Positions 44,284-53,360 of a stretch of 64,000 nucleotides of DNA are shown here, in pieces. The notes under the pieces were generated by a model, which was not told the DNA's origin, did not search any database, and worked only from the letters and a program-made list of their open reading frames with translations. Numbering within the stretch: the first letter of the stretch is position 1; each line of letters opens with the position of its first letter. This stretch comes from JAWLHJ01 sp039587535 (GTDB lineage: Bacteria > Gemmatimonadota > Gemmatimonadetes > Longimicrobiales > Gaopeijiaceae). The stretch is taken from NCBI GenBank assembly GCA_039587535.1, contig JBDHIF010000012.1, forward strand, positions 62,001-126,000, given 5' to 3'. A program made the translations under genes and the position numbers.

Positions 44284-46359
44284 ATGCGCCGTCGCTCCCT
44301 GCTCCTGGCCGCGCTGGCGGTCCTCGCTTCGCCGTGGGCCGTTGACGCCCAGGGCGCTGCGGCCGGAGACCTCCGGCCACTTCGCCTCGAGGATCACTAC
44401 CTCGTCCGGGACGTTGGAGCTCCGCGCATCTCTCCGGACGGGCAGTGGGTCACCTACACCGTGTCCACCCCGGTGGAGGAGACCAACGGGAACGCGGTCG
44501 CCACCTGGGTCGTGGCTGCGGACGGCTCGGGCGTTCCTCAACGGGTGACCCATGAGGGCACGGACGTCACCGACCCTGAGTGGGGAGAGGGAGGACGGCT
44601 CGTGTACCTCGCTCCGGACTCCTCGCGTTGGTCGGTACCGCCGGGACGGCCTGCTGGGCCGGCGCGGGCCGCTGCCGAGACGGAGCCCGTCGGCGTTCTC
44701 AGCCCCGGCGGCCAGTGGCGGGCGGTAGTGCGGGAGCTTCCCGCGACGACGCGACAGGAGCCTGCCCTCACCGCCTTCGAGCGGCGACACGAGGAGCGCT
44801 TCGAGGGCGTCCAGCTCGACTGGTACCCGTTCGTCCGGGACCGCCAGGAGTTCCCTACACCCGATCCGAGGGAGCAGTCCGCCGCCGAGATCTTCCTCGA
44901 GCCCGTGGGCGGAGGGGAAGCGGTCCAGCTCACCCGCTTGGACCTGCGACCCGAGGACGTATCGTGGCGGGCCGATGGAAGCGCCATCCTCTTCACGGCC
45001 GACGAGTCGTTCCGGGACGAGTTGGCCTACGGGCGGCCGGACCTGTTCCTGGTCACGCCAGAGGGTGACCTCACCCGCCTCACGGACGACGGGTACGTGT
45101 ACTCCGGCGTCGGCTTTTCGCCCGACGGCCGCTGGATCTCGTACGTGCGGTCATACGGCACCGACTTCATCATCGATCGCAAGCTGGACCACGGGGGGCC
45201 GCGCGACCTGTATGTTCGCCCGGCGGACGGCGGCGACCCCGTGAACCTCACCACGGACTGGGATCTGGACGCAGGCACGCCCATGTGGTCCCCGGACGGG
45301 AGGTGGATGTACTTCACCACCGGAATCGGCGGCGCCAGGCACCTTTTCCGGGTCTCCCCCGAGGGCGGGCCGGTCGAGCAGGTGACCCGCGGTGATCGGC
45401 GCATCCAGAACCTCGAGTTCGACGACGCCTTCAAGCGCATGACCTACACGGTGGGCGAGTTCCATCGGCCCGCCGAGGTGTGGAGCGCGGACATCGACGG
45501 CGGGAATGAGCGGCGTCTCACGGACGTGCACGGTGACTTCATGGCGGAGGTGGCGACGAGCCGAGGCGAAGCCATCCGCTGGGAGAGCTTCGACGGCACT
45601 CCCGTCGAGGGCTATCTCCTGTACCCGTACGACTACGATCCCGAGGACGGATCGTATCCGCTCATCGTGATGAACCACGGCGGCCCCCACTCGGCGTCGG
45701 GCCCCGGCTTCAGCTTCAAGAACCAGCTCTTCGCAGCCAACGGTTACTTCGTCTTCCTGCCGAACTTCCGGAGCTCCACCGGCTACGGCGACGACTTCAA
45801 ATGGGCGACGTGGGGCGGGTGGGGGACGCTCGATGGCGAGGACGTGCTTGCAGGTGTCGACCACCTCATCGAGCGATATGACGTCGACGCAACCCGAGTG
45901 GGCACCACGGGCCACTCCTACGGCGGGATCCTCACCAACTGGCTCATCACTCGTTATCCGGATCGGTTTGCTGCGGCGGTGAGCGGAGCGGGTGCATCGA
46001 ACTGGACCAGCAACTACGCCCACTCGGATGTTGCGCGGACGAAGGAGACGGAGTTCTTCGGGCGACCGTGGGAGCCGCGCGCTCAGGAGATCATGATCCG
46101 CCAATCCGCGTACCTGAATTCTGGCGGCGTCCAGACGCCGACGCTCTTCGTGCACGGGTCGGTGGATTACCGCGTGCCGCTGGAGGGTGCCATTCAGCTC
46201 TACACATCCCTCAAGAAACAGGGCGTACCGGCCAAGCTGGTCATCTACGAGGGTATGGCGCACTCCATCCGAGGCCACTGGAACGAGGTGCACCGGATGA
46301 TGCAGGAGCTGGCCTGGTGGGAGACGTACCTGCCTGCGAGGAGGCCGTCGGCGCAGTGA
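44284..46359 (+). CDS. S9-family prolyl oligopeptidase-type peptidase
   Basis: A 691-residue exported serine peptidase. A signal peptide ends near AVDAQ|GA. The first two-thirds is a WD/TolB-like beta-propeller with repeats such as ISPDGQWVTYTV and FSPDGRWISYV. The C-terminal alpha/beta hydrolase domain has the nucleophile in GTTGHSYGG, an Asp in HGSVDYRVP and a His in GMAHSIRGHW. It probably removes dipeptides or acyl-aminoacyl groups from peptides in the periplasm. It lies directly behind the 44198 terminator. Confidence 0.93.
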   Translation: MRRRSLLLAALAVLASPWAVDAQGAAAGDLRPLRLEDHYLVRDVGAPRISPDGQWVTYTVSTPVEETNGNAVATWVVAADGSGVPQRVTHEGTDVTDPEWGEGGRLVYLAPDSSRWSVPPGRPAGPARAAAETEPVGVLSPGGQWRAVVRELPATTRQEPALTAFERRHEERFEGVQLDWYPFVRDRQEFPTPDPREQSAAEIFLEPVGGGEAVQLTRLDLRPEDVSWRADGSAILFTADESFRDELAYGRPDLFLVTPEGDLTRLTDDGYVYSGVGFSPDGRWISYVRSYGTDFIIDRKLDHGGPRDLYVRPADGGDPVNLTTDWDLDAGTPMWSPDGRWMYFTTGIGGARHLFRVSPEGGPVEQVTRGDRRIQNLEFDDAFKRMTYTVGEFHRPAEVWSADIDGGNERRLTDVHGDFMAEVATSRGEAIRWESFDGTPVEGYLLYPYDYDPEDGSYPLIVMNHGGPHSASGPGFSFKNQLFAANGYFVFLPNFRSSTGYGDDFKWATWGGWGTLDGEDVLAGVDHLIERYDVDATRVGTTGHSYGGILTNWLITRYPDRFAAAVSGAGASNWTSNYAHSDVARTKETEFFGRPWEPRAQEIMIRQSAYLNSGGVQTPTLFVHGSVDYRVPLEGAIQLYTSLKKQGVPAKLVIYEGMAHSIRGHWNEVHRMMQELAWWETYLPARRPSAQ

Positions 46360-46611
46360 CGTGACGGACGGGGCCACCCAGCGAAGCCGGGGCCTTGGCG
46401 TTTCTCAGTGGCTTCCGGCGGGCGTTTCACACGACCGAAGGACCGTGACGTCTCCTTGAGCTGCCACGCCCCCCCGCGCCGAACCCGCAGCGCGCTCGAT
46501 TTCATGTGGGAGGGGGTGACGCCGTGAATCGGGCGTCGGATGTGAACCATTTCGCCTCCAAGCCGGTTCGGAGCGCAGACGGCGAGGAACCCAGGACGAC
46601 CGGAGTCGAAC

Positions 46612-47124
46612 GTGCCCGGAACGATGGACGAGCAACTGCTAAGCGAGCTCGACACGCTCTGGCAGATGGCGCTCTTCCTGGAGGGGGGTGACGAGGCTGG
46701 AGCCGAAGCACTGCTGGCGGGTCTCCTGGGAGACGTGGTCCGCGAGATGGACGGCCGGCAGGAGCCGGCGATGGCGGATGACCTCTTCGAGAGAGCGCTG
46801 CTGAGGCGATTCTTCGAGGAGGCGCCTCCCGTATCGACGATTCAAGGCGACGGGTCCATGGTCGCGCGGGTCGTGGGCGACGGACTGAGCCTCCAGAGCC
46901 TTCTGGACGAGGTGGACCGACTCCCGAAGCGAGCCCGGGCGGCGCTGTGGTTGGTATTGGTCCGCCGCCGATCTTCTGATGCTGCCGGTGTCATCCTGGA
47001 CATCGACGAGTCGCACCTGCGGGAGCTTCTTCGTTACCGCGACACCTTCATGACACGGGTCCTCACGCGGACGGCCGGTCGGACAAGGGCCGAGCGTGCC
47101 CGCCCGGGCGGAGCGACGTCATGA
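46612..47124 (+). CDS. Degenerate sigma-factor-like protein
   Basis: A 170-residue protein from GTG 46612, with GGAG 6 nt upstream; ATG 46624 is an alternative. The C-terminal part (VDRLPKRARAALWLVLVRRR, then DESHLRELLRYRDTFM) has the layout of sigma region 4 in ECF factors: an LP-type start, a helix-turn-helix-like spacing and a terminal Arg-rich helix. The N-terminal half is acidic and helical, with no recognisable region 2 consensus. It overlaps by 4 nt a zinc anti-sigma-type gene, which supports the idea. It may not bind DNA; I am not sure of function. Confidence 0.5.
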   Translation: MPGTMDEQLLSELDTLWQMALFLEGGDEAGAEALLAGLLGDVVREMDGRQEPAMADDLFERALLRRFFEEAPPVSTIQGDGSMVARVVGDGLSLQSLLDEVDRLPKRARAALWLVLVRRRSSDAAGVILDIDESHLRELLRYRDTFMTRVLTRTAGRTRAERARPGGATS

Positions 47125-47945
47125 GGTGCTCCGAGGCTCGGGACGCACTGTGGCCGCCGGAGCTGCCGAGGCTGCTCGACCCGCACGTTCAGCGTGCACG
47201 GAACCATGTGCGGGGCTGCCCGGAGTGCGTTCGGTACTTCGCTCAGGATCGGCAGCTGCTCGACACGTGCGATCGCCTTCGCTCGTTGCGGGCCCCCACG
47301 CGTGTGCGGCTGCGGGTTCTCGACGCCCTTGTATCGGCCACTGCGGAGGGGTCGGGCGTCTCTCGACCCTCGGAGAGCCAGGACCGGGCCAACACTCGCG
47401 CCACCGCGGACGGGACTGGGGGACCGGGACGAAGGAGTGGCCGTCGTGTAGCCGGAGGGTTTCTGGCTCTCGTGACGCTCGGGGGCATCGGGGCGATGGT
47501 CGCGGGCCATGGGCTTCTCGGCTCGACTGGACCCACTGACTCAGTGGCGGAAGAGGCCTTTGTCGAGGACTACCTCCGGCGTGGGGTCGGACAGGATTTC
47601 CTCGATTCCTCGGATCGGGAGGAGATCGCCCGCTTCCTCCAGCGAGAGCTGGGGCTCAGCTCACGCCTCTTGGACGCGCCCGGCCTCGTACCGGCTCGAG
47701 TCGAGATCTGTTTGCTCGAGGGCCGCCGCGGCGCCATGGTGGTGTACCACCACGAGGGTCGGACGGTGACCCACTACGTCGTGGCTGACGAAGGTGTCCC
47801 GCGCGGACCTCGCGTAGCAGACGATCACGGTGAACTCGCGGTGATCACGTGGTCCTCGGGACAGGTGGAGGAAGCGCTGGTCGGAGAGCTGCCACCCGGG
47901 GAGCTTCTGGCATTGGTTCGTGTGGACGCCCTCGATTCGTCCTAG
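47121..47945 (+). CDS. Zinc-finger (ZAS) anti-sigma-like membrane protein
   Basis: A 274-residue protein. The N-terminus has C3 and the ZAS motif H29-x3-C33-x2-C36 (HVRGCPEC), then a low-complexity stretch and one transmembrane segment at about 113-133 (GGFLALVTLGGIGAMVAG). The outer part (about 135-274) is acidic with several helices. ZAS anti-sigmas hold ECF factors at the membrane. Its ATG overlaps the sigma-like gene stop, and it converges on the DUF3179 cluster with a 10-bp gap. Confidence 0.65.
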   Translation: MRCSEARDALWPPELPRLLDPHVQRARNHVRGCPECVRYFAQDRQLLDTCDRLRSLRAPTRVRLRVLDALVSATAEGSGVSRPSESQDRANTRATADGTGGPGRRSGRRVAGGFLALVTLGGIGAMVAGHGLLGSTGPTDSVAEEAFVEDYLRRGVGQDFLDSSDREEIARFLQRELGLSSRLLDAPGLVPARVEICLLEGRRGAMVVYHHEGRTVTHYVVADEGVPRGPRVADDHGELAVITWSSGQVEEALVGELPPGELLALVRVDALDSS

Positions 47946-47955
47946 CCTGGTCGAC

Positions 47956-49053
47956 TCAGCTGCCGAACCACACCCATGTCGCACGATGGAAGTCCGCCCA
48001 CGCGAACCAGAAGGCTACATACGCCTCCGCCAACGGGGTCAGCCGCTCTCCTGCCATCGGGCCATCGGTCGCGAGCCCGTCGAGCCGCCAGGTCGAACCG
48101 GTCTCATTGTCGGTGAAGCCGTCGAGGTTGGACTGGAAGGTCAGCTCTTCGCCATTCACCACCGGATCGAACGGAAGCGCCGCCTGAGCATCGCGGTCCC
48201 AGAAGACCACCTTGTCGCCTATGGAAACGGCAGCGCGTTGCCATCGGTCGAGCTCGCCGAACGGAAGCGCCGGACCACCGTCTCCTCCGATGGGAATGCC
48301 GAGGACGCGTTCCTTGGGCGGTCGCCGCGGATCGTGCTGGATCGGAAAGAGCGTCCCGGTATTGTCGGGCTCCTCGTACCGGATATTCGGATTGACCCGA
48401 TAGTTCCGGGCGAAACCTGTTCGCTCGGAGATGACCAGGGTCTCCGGGTACAATGCCTTCCATGCATCCCAGCGCATCTCCCAAGAAGCGACCATCGGCA
48501 GCTCCAGCCCTTGGCGTGCGAGCGGGCCGCATGCACCCGTTCTGAGCATCTGCGGGAAGAACGAACGCTCTGCTTCCGCCACCCCTCGGTCGTACAGGAC
48601 GAGGTTGTTCCGGAACAGGAGGCCGCTCACCCCGAGCTCGCGGCCGTCGATCACGGATCGGTCGAACGCGAGCGCGGTGCCCGTGAGCGGACAGAACGTG
48701 ACGGCGAGCGAGGAGCCACCGCGGTCTAGGTTCACGTTCTCGTGCCAGTACATGATGTTGTGCGGCAGGGCGATGGCGTCGTCTCCCATGAGCACCCCGA
48801 TGATCCGGTCGGTGTCCTCCAGGTATCCGGCGTCCTCGTGGTCCGCCGCTACGAGCGGTGGGTCCGTCAGCGACGGAATGGCGTCCGGCCCGAGGATCGC
48901 GAAGATATCGTCTGTCGATACGTTGCAGAAGACACTGGGCTCGTCATTCGACCGGTCCGGTCCGTCGTCCACCGCGGTGGGCTCGGAACCCGTGCACGCA
49001 CCCAGAACCACGATACCGCCTGCAACCGCGATGAAGGCCCGCAGGTGGCTCAC
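47956..49053 (-). CDS. DUF3179 protein 1, lipoprotein
   Basis: A 365-residue protein of unknown function. The signal peptide ends in lipobox LGAC. Conserved DUF3179 blocks are WHENVNLDRGG, the CPLTGTALAFDR segment, GVSGLLFRNNLVLYDRG, the KERVLGIPIG area and the final TGSTWRLDGLATDGPMAG with AYVAFWFAWADFH. The CPLC seen in paralogue 3 is CPLT here. It is last of a minus-strand run behind a DsbA-like gene (ATGA overlap), so secretion and redox chemistry may matter for its role. Confidence 0.85.
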   Translation of the reverse strand: MSHLRAFIAVAGGIVVLGACTGSEPTAVDDGPDRSNDEPSVFCNVSTDDIFAILGPDAIPSLTDPPLVAADHEDAGYLEDTDRIIGVLMGDDAIALPHNIMYWHENVNLDRGGSSLAVTFCPLTGTALAFDRSVIDGRELGVSGLLFRNNLVLYDRGVAEAERSFFPQMLRTGACGPLARQGLELPMVASWEMRWDAWKALYPETLVISERTGFARNYRVNPNIRYEEPDNTGTLFPIQHDPRRPPKERVLGIPIGGDGGPALPFGELDRWQRAAVSIGDKVVFWDRDAQAALPFDPVVNGEELTFQSNLDGFTDNETGSTWRLDGLATDGPMAGERLTPLAEAYVAFWFAWADFHRATWVWFGS

Positions 49054-49673
49054 GGCTGTGGTTGTGCATCCACGAGAATCGGGCGAAATGCATCGGCTGG
49101 GAGCGCGCCCTGCACCTGGAAGCCGTTGACGAAGAAGGTCGGGGTGCCACGGACCCCGGCATCTTTAGCGGCATCGTTGGCAGCCTCGGTGCGATCCTCG
49201 AACGTGTCCTCCTCGTAACATCTCAGGAACCGAGCGTCTTCGGCTCCGACCATGCCAGCGAGCGCGACGAGCTCGTCCTTCGGATTCCGCTCGTCCACCC
49301 AGCGATCACGGTGCTCGAACAGGACGTCGTGCATCTCCCAGAAGAGGTCCTGATCCGCGGCGCACTCCGCCGCTCGAGCGCCCTCTTCGCTGTTCCGGAA
49401 TCCGAGGTCGAAAGGAACGAGCTTCCAACGCACCCGCCCCGTCTGGACGAACTCCGATCGAAGGGTGGGCCAGGTGTTCAAGGCGAACTGGGCGCACGCG
49501 CTGCACGCGAAGTCTCCGTACTCGACGACGAGCACCGGGGCTTCCGGGTCTCCCAGGTCGTGGCCCAAGCCGTCGAGGGTCGCATCTTGGGCGATACCCG
49601 CACGGGGCCACGCGGCGGCAGCGAGTGATATCGCTGTGACGACCACCCTGACGGTGCTTGCCCGCGTGGACAT
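49050..49673 (-). CDS. DsbA-like thioredoxin-fold protein
   Basis: A 207-residue protein. It has an N-terminal signal peptide (cleavage near IAQ|DA) and a thioredoxin_4 domain: VVEYGDFACSACAQF with the CSAC pair, and the cis-Pro loop RGTPTFFVNG near the end. The family includes DsbA, BdbD and 2-hydroxychromene isomerase relatives; the secreted CxxC form points to a thiol oxidase or reductase of the envelope. It lies between a beta-barrel gene and DUF3179 protein 1, overlapping each by 1-4 nt, so they are probably functionally linked. Confidence 0.88.
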   Translation of the reverse strand: MSTRASTVRVVVTAISLAAAAWPRAGIAQDATLDGLGHDLGDPEAPVLVVEYGDFACSACAQFALNTWPTLRSEFVQTGRVRWKLVPFDLGFRNSEEGARAAECAADQDLFWEMHDVLFEHRDRWVDERNPKDELVALAGMVGAEDARFLRCYEEDTFEDRTEAANDAAKDAGVRGTPTFFVNGFQVQGALPADAFRPILVDAQPQP

Positions 49674-50593
49674 CAGCCACCCCACAGGAGCCGATAGCCG
49701 ATGCTGGCTCCGTATCCGGCAGGCAGGTTGCGTCCGCTCACCGGCACGGGGACGGTCGCTTCCAGGAGTCCCGGTCCCACGGCCGTAGCGAGCGTCGGCA
49801 CGACCTGAATGAGCTTCCGCTTCTGACTGGTCAGCCGAATGCCCTGGTCGAGCGGTGCCTCCCCCCAGAGGGCGTCCACCCCTAACTCCCAGCTGAGGGA
49901 CCTGAATGTGCCGCCGAGCGCCGCGTGAGCGAACCATTCGTTACCAGGACGGTGTCGCGACTGCTCATTCTCCGCGCGCCAGCGATAGCCCGACCAGCCC
50001 GCGACATACAGGGGTAGGGATCCGGGTGTCCAACCGGATTCCAGGCTGACCTCGAAATCCTCCTGCCCCTCCGTGAGGGGCAGCTCGGTGGCGTCCACGG
50101 GAAAATCACTGCCAGGGATCTTGTAGCCGACGCGAACCGCCACCGGGGCTTCGAATCCGAAGAGCGCCGGACTCACACGAACCGCAGCCCGGATGTCCCC
50201 GACACCGGTGCTCCGGCTCTCGCCTGCCGGGGCTTCTACGCGGAGGCGATGGACGGGCACCTGGCCCCAGATCTCGAGCCCGTCGGTGAGCCCGTACGAC
50301 GCCGTCAGGTATGCTGACTGGGTCTGGAACTCGGAAGCGCCGATGAAGCGCTCCCGGCTTCCGAGTGGGTTGAACGATTCCGTCGCCAGGTTGAACGACG
50401 TGGACAGCTGGATCCAGCCGGCACCAGCGGGCATCGTCCGGTTCCCCGCGCTTTGGAGGAGCGTTGGGGAGGAGTGGGGGGCGCTACAAATGGCTTGTGC
50501 GGCGACCGGAGTCAGAAGGCCGCCCGACCCGAGGAGGAGTGCGCACGTCACGAGCGCGGTCGTCCATCGAGGGTCCGGTCTCGTGATGTTCAT
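49673..50593 (-). CDS. Secreted beta-barrel-like protein in DUF3179 cluster
   Basis: A 306-residue protein with a signal peptide (cleavage near VAAQ|AI). The rest is almost all amphipathic beta-strands with alternating hydrophobic residues, such as GWIQLSTSFNL, YLTASYGLTDGLEIWGQ and GASIGYRLLW at the C-terminus, where an aromatic/hydrophobic end resembles outer membrane barrels. This suggests a 10- to 14-strand barrel, related to meta-pathway phenol-degradation transporters, but I cannot name the family. The stop overlaps the DsbA-like start as TGATG. Confidence 0.65.
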   Translation of the reverse strand: MNITRPDPRWTTALVTCALLLGSGGLLTPVAAQAICSAPHSSPTLLQSAGNRTMPAGAGWIQLSTSFNLATESFNPLGSRERFIGASEFQTQSAYLTASYGLTDGLEIWGQVPVHRLRVEAPAGESRSTGVGDIRAAVRVSPALFGFEAPVAVRVGYKIPGSDFPVDATELPLTEGQEDFEVSLESGWTPGSLPLYVAGWSGYRWRAENEQSRHRPGNEWFAHAALGGTFRSLSWELGVDALWGEAPLDQGIRLTSQKRKLIQVVPTLATAVGPGLLEATVPVPVSGRNLPAGYGASIGYRLLWGG

Positions 50594-51699
50594 GAGGGCC
50601 TCCAGGATTCGATGTCGGCATAGAAGAGGGGCCAAGCGAACCAGAATGCCACGAATGCTTCGTGGACCGGCTCCAGGGCGGAGCCGGCGAGGGGCCCGCC
50701 CGTGGCGATCCCGCCGGTGTTCCAGGTCGACCCGGTTTGGGTGTCCACGAACTTGTTCTCGACGAGCTCGAAGGTCAGGACCTCACCTTCGACCGTCGGT
50801 CGGTAGGCCATCGCGCCCTCCTTCTCCTCGTCCCAGAAGACCACGAACGGCTCGCCGTCGACCTCCTCGCCGATGGCCGCCTTCGGACCAAGGGATCGAA
50901 GCGTCTCGTACACAAAGGCCAGGCCTCCGGTCCCGTTCTGCGACGGCACGCCCAACGCCCGCTCCTTCGGTGGGTGACGCCGGTCGATGGGCTCAGAGAC
51001 CGTGAAGAGCAGCTGCTCGTTGTCAGGATCGTCGTACTGGCCGTACGGATAGAACTCGGACCCGTAGTCCCGGTCCCAGCCCGTGTTCGTCGTGACGATC
51101 AATGTATTGCCGTGCAAGCGGCGCCAACCGTCCAACGTCATCTCGGTGGCACCGACCATCTGGAGCTCGGTGCCGTCGGCGGGGCCGCACCGGCCTCCTC
51201 GGGCCATCTGCGGCCAAAGGGACTCGGCTCCCTCCGTTCGGTCGTACATGATGAGGTTGTTGCGGTAAAGGAGGCCGGACACCCCGAACTCGACACCACC
51301 TTGAGGGGCTCGGTCGAACGTGAGGCTCGAGCCCGTGAGCGGGCAGTGGGTGATGGCAAGAGATTCGCCGTTCATGCTCAGGTTCACGATCTCGTGCCAC
51401 CAGAAGATGTTCAACGGAACCGCGACTGGCTGGTCACCGACGAAGACGCCCACGACGCGGTCGTCGAGGCTGTATTGTTCGGTACCCGGCGCGCCGAAGA
51501 AGTCCATCTCCGGGTCGGTCAAAGCGGGGATGGCATCGCGGAATTGACCGATGAAGATCTCGGATTCCGGGATGCTGCAAGACAAGCCGTCCGGGAGCTC
51601 TCTCTCGCCGAGCGTTCCCGTCGGCGAGTCGGTGCATGCCGCCACGGCCACGGCCCCGACGATCGACGCCGCTAGCCTGAGTGAGCGAGTGGAAGTCAC
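50590..51699 (-). CDS. DUF3179 protein 2, lipoprotein
   Basis: A 369-residue paralogue of protein 1. Lipobox VAAC follows a short signal. Conserved blocks are WHEIVNLSMNG, CPLTGSSLTFDR, GVSGLLYRNNLIMYDR, SLWPQMARGG, KERALGVPSQ and a TGSTWNTGGIATGGPLAG tail ending in FWFAWPLFYAD. It has the CPLT version. Its stop overlaps the beta-barrel start (50590-50593), so genes 47956-51699 form one unit. The start is the ATG complementary to 51697-51699. Confidence 0.86.
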   Translation of the reverse strand: MTSTRSLRLAASIVGAVAVAACTDSPTGTLGERELPDGLSCSIPESEIFIGQFRDAIPALTDPEMDFFGAPGTEQYSLDDRVVGVFVGDQPVAVPLNIFWWHEIVNLSMNGESLAITHCPLTGSSLTFDRAPQGGVEFGVSGLLYRNNLIMYDRTEGAESLWPQMARGGRCGPADGTELQMVGATEMTLDGWRRLHGNTLIVTTNTGWDRDYGSEFYPYGQYDDPDNEQLLFTVSEPIDRRHPPKERALGVPSQNGTGGLAFVYETLRSLGPKAAIGEEVDGEPFVVFWDEEKEGAMAYRPTVEGEVLTFELVENKFVDTQTGSTWNTGGIATGGPLAGSALEPVHEAFVAFWFAWPLFYADIESWRPS

Positions 51700-51782
51700 G
51701 CGAGATCCTTGCGATGGGGATTTTGTTGTGGTGTTGTGACCGTCGAACCGGAGTCGACGCCGGAGAGTTCCGGCCGAACCCG

Positions 51783-51911
51783 GTAGGAGACGGGACCGGG
51801 GGCCTCGTGACGGCGGCGATCCGTACTGCCCTCGGTGCCTCGGTGGCGTTGGTGGAGCGTCAGAGGCCGGGCGCGGATTGCCTCAACTACGGCTACGTGC
51901 CATCGAAGGCA
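51783..51911 (+). pseudogene. Relic of a mercuric-reductase-type flavoprotein
   Basis: A 43-codon in-frame plus-strand fragment closely follows the FAD-binding N-terminus of mercuric/pyridine-nucleotide disulfide reductases: a GDGTGGLVTAA dinucleotide-fold segment, VALVER and then CLNYGYVPSKA. In working enzymes the redox pair is CLNYGCVPSKA; here the second Cys is Tyr. Nothing else of the enzyme follows, and it is only a sliver between two DUF3179 genes on the opposite strand. The rest of the 297-bp gap shows nothing I recognise. Confidence 0.75.
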
Positions 51912-51996
51912 CCCACCGGAAGCGCCGTGAGCAGATGGACCGCCACGACGACGTGCAACCCGATGGATCGACCTTCGAACCGGGCCCCCCGCTGCC

Positions 51997-53097
51997 TCAC
52001 GGGCGGATGTCCGTGTCCGGTCGAAAGGCTGCCCAGGCGAACCAGAGGTAGTCCCCGTGCGGCAACGCGTCCAGCTGATGCCCTGCCATGGGCCCAGAGA
52101 CGGCCAGGCCCGCCACATTCCACTCGCTGCCGGTCTCGCGGTCGCGGAAGGCCGTCCGCCCGGCGGGCTCGAAGGTGAGTGTCCGACCGTCCGCGGTCGT
52201 CCGGAAGATGCCGGAAGCGCCGACGTCCCGCCCGTCTGAGATCTGCCCCCGGTCCAAGGCGCTGGCCGTTCCTGGGGCCCAGAAGACGACCACATCGCCC
52301 CCCCCTACTTCGTCGTGGATCACCCGTCGCTCGCTGAGGGTCGAGAAGGGGTATGCCACGGGCGGCTCCATCGTGGTGAGCGCCGCGACCCGCTCCATCG
52401 CGGGGAGGCGGTCGTCGAGGGCTTTCCCGAAGAACCGCTCGATCGGTCCTTCCCCTGTGTCGTAGCCAGTATAGGGATTCCTGCCATAAGGACGATCGTG
52501 CCCCGTGTCTCTCGACAGGACGCGGGCGTGCTCGTAGGTCTCTCGGGCGACCTCCCAGCTCAGGCTCTGCCCCGGCACCATCTCCAGCCGCTCGTCGGTG
52601 AGTGCGCCCACGATCCCGGCCCCGGTAGCCTGCTGCCACCAGGTCTCGGTCTGCCGGTCGTACATCACCAGGTCGGAATGCCGCAGGCGGCCCGTTGTCC
52701 CGAAATCCAGCAGCCGATCCCCGAGCCGACGATCGAAGACGAGAGCGGTGTTGCAGAGAGGACAGTACGTGACGGTCACCGGCCGGCCGCCCACGACGTC
52801 GTTGACGATCTCGTGGTAGATGAGGATCTGATACGGGTACAGATGGACCTCCTGTCCCTGACGCACCACCACGACCGGCTCTCGGTCGCCCAGCCAGTCG
52901 TCCGCTTCGTCGACCGATACGAATCTCGGCTCGTCGATCGCGGGGATGCCGTCCTTGGGAGGGCCACCCGAGACGATCTCTTCCAACGGCACGGAGTGCT
53001 GTGTGAAGTCGGTACGCCACTTCTCCTGCCCAGCTGCGAAGCACGGCGCGAGGAGGGTGGCCGCAGCGCATACGATGGGAGGAAGCCGCGTCCTCAT
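51997..53097 (-). CDS. DUF3179 protein 3, secreted
   Basis: A 366-residue paralogue with a plain signal peptide (cleavage near FAAG|QE), not a lipobox. It keeps YHEIVNDVVGG and CPLCNTALVFDR, the only one of the three with the CxxC form, then TGRLRHSDLVMYDRQTETWW and a TGSEWNVAGLAVSGPMAG tail. It overlaps the anti-sigma gene by 4 nt (53094-53097), so it is co-transcribed with the ECF sigma factor. Function is unknown; I infer a redox- or metal-linked envelope role. Confidence 0.86.
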   Translation of the reverse strand: MRTRLPPIVCAAATLLAPCFAAGQEKWRTDFTQHSVPLEEIVSGGPPKDGIPAIDEPRFVSVDEADDWLGDREPVVVVRQGQEVHLYPYQILIYHEIVNDVVGGRPVTVTYCPLCNTALVFDRRLGDRLLDFGTTGRLRHSDLVMYDRQTETWWQQATGAGIVGALTDERLEMVPGQSLSWEVARETYEHARVLSRDTGHDRPYGRNPYTGYDTGEGPIERFFGKALDDRLPAMERVAALTTMEPPVAYPFSTLSERRVIHDEVGGGDVVVFWAPGTASALDRGQISDGRDVGASGIFRTTADGRTLTFEPAGRTAFRDRETGSEWNVAGLAVSGPMAGHQLDALPHGDYLWFAWAAFRPDTDIRP

Positions 53098-53360
53098 AGG
53101 GCGTCCCCCTGACCCTCCTGTTCGAGCAGCTTGAGGAAGAGCCGCTTGCGGAGGTCGGGTGGTGCTTGCTCGCGCGTCGCGAGACGCCGTGTGTACTCCA
53201 GATATGCCCTCTGGAAGTCGTAGGCGGGATAACACCGACCGCACACCTCGAGGTGCTTCTCCAGCGCTTCACGGTCGTCCTCGGCGAGCTCGCCGTCCAG
53301 GAAGTCCCAAAGCTGTCGCATGGCGTCTTCACAGCGGATCATGCCCAACGCTTTCATCAT
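53094..53360 (-). CDS. RsrA-like zinc anti-sigma factor
   Basis: An 88-residue soluble protein without a membrane segment. The ZAS ligands C10, H36, C40 and C43 (HLEVCGRC) and the WDFLDGEL helix line up closely with Streptomyces RsrA (C11, H37, C41, C44), whose zinc site is lost under disulfide stress, freeing SigR. The tail PPDLRKRLFLKLLE also fits. It lies directly between its ECF sigma gene and DUF3179 protein 3, overlapping each by 4 nt. A redox-sensing role is inferred from the match. Confidence 0.82.
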   Translation of the reverse strand: MMKALGMIRCEDAMRQLWDFLDGELAEDDREALEKHLEVCGRCYPAYDFQRAYLEYTRRLATREQAPPDLRKRLFLKLLEQEGQGDAL

